64,000 nucleotides of DNA. Origin: Deroplatys truncata. Taxonomy: Eukaryota > Arthropoda > Insecta > Mantodea > Mantidae. The notes beneath the pieces are model-generated. The model had not been told where the DNA came from. It ran no database searches and saw only the letters and a list, made by a program, of their open reading frames with translations. Location: NCBI GenBank assembly GCA_030765065.1, contig CM060981.1, forward strand, positions 224,013,152 through 224,077,151. Reading direction: 5' to 3'. Numbering within the stretch: position 1 is the stretch's first letter; each line of letters opens with the position of its first letter. A program made the position numbers and the translations under genes. Below, piece after piece: positions 63,758 through 64,000 of this stretch.

Positions 63758-64000
63758 AGATTTTTGGAAACATGTCCGTGTGTGTGCCTGTGAACAGCAT
63801 AACTCAGAAACAAACAGTCGGATAAACACCAAACTTGACATTTAGGTTCAGTATCTTCCAGAGATGCGACACGAAGGTTTTCAAGAAAACCCCCCACCCC
63901 AGATTACCCTTTACATGGAACATTTTTCGAAAATTTTAATTTTCTCAAAAATGGCTCTAACGATTTTGATTAAAATACTATAAGTTTTAGACATTTTTAT

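Larger units (their letters stand above)
62655..64000 (+). mobile_element. HLE copy interrupted by another HLE, runs off window
   Basis: The outer copy starts CTATACTACGTATAGTAAG (the first ~10 bp are degenerate) and runs to ACCCCCTGAATAAAAAAA at 62766. It resumes at 63759 with GATTTTTGGAAACATGTCC and continues to the right edge at AGACATTTTTAT. Uninterrupted copies read CCCCCTGAATCCAAAAAAAG then CATTTTTGG at this point. Confidence 0.85.

Overview
The window looks like intergenic or intronic DNA from an arthropod nuclear genome, most probably an insect with a large, transposon-rich genome. It is AT-rich, has no bacterial gene organisation, and I found no host protein-coding exon or functional RNA gene that I could support. 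The invertebrate character comes from the repeats: mariner, Tc1-like and PIF/Harbinger-like DNA transposons, a Jockey-like LINE, several tRNA-derived SINE families, solo LTRs and a rolling-circle-like family. The species cannot be fixed from sequence alone.

The dominant component is one dispersed family, called HLE here (Helentron/HINE-like element), with about 20 full or partial copies on both strands between 4.4 kb and the right edge. One end is ACTTTCTCTACTACGTATAG. The other is AGTAGAGAAAGT followed by a small hairpin and the terminus CACATCAGA. Copies sit in A/T runs without a target-site duplication and carry a CA/TG microsatellite at a fixed internal position. In the tables '+' means the ACTTTCTCTACT end is on the left. 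This matches non-autonomous Helentrons (HINE/DINE-1 type), but no Rep/helicase gene lies in the window, so the class is an inference.

Layout. 0-9.7 kb: a 0.77-kb foldback repeat, SINE copies, a 576-bp tRNA-like retroposon with a perfect 13-bp target duplication, and old HLE copies. 9.7-18.9 kb: two HLE copies, SINEs, and an inverted-repeat element interrupted by a SINE and an HLE copy. 18.9-26.6 kb: a TA-flanked long-TIR DDE transposon split by a 3.5-kb tandem HLE array (four 231-bp tail units, then four ~650-bp body units), followed by a second array in the opposite orientation. 26.6-42.9 kb: a LINE fragment, Tc1 copy 1, a Tc1/mariner-type transposase fragment split by other DNA, a PIF/Harbinger-like element, a second LINE copy with a YADD motif, and a second long-TIR transposon split by a solo LTR. 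43-53.5 kb: a mauritiana-like mariner, many HLE copies and a degenerate unclassified transposase-like ORF. 53.5-64 kb: Tc1 copy 2 split by a 1.1-kb solo LTR, a deleted mariner, two HLE-in-HLE nests, and a tandem SINE array of ~258-bp period interrupted by a nearly complete mariner.

Nothing here works as a pathway. The genes present are decayed transposases and reverse transcriptase. The nesting gives a relative order: SINEs, long-TIR and Tc1 elements are hosts, while HLE, mariner and LTR insertions are later. Several nests fix element boundaries to within a few bases.
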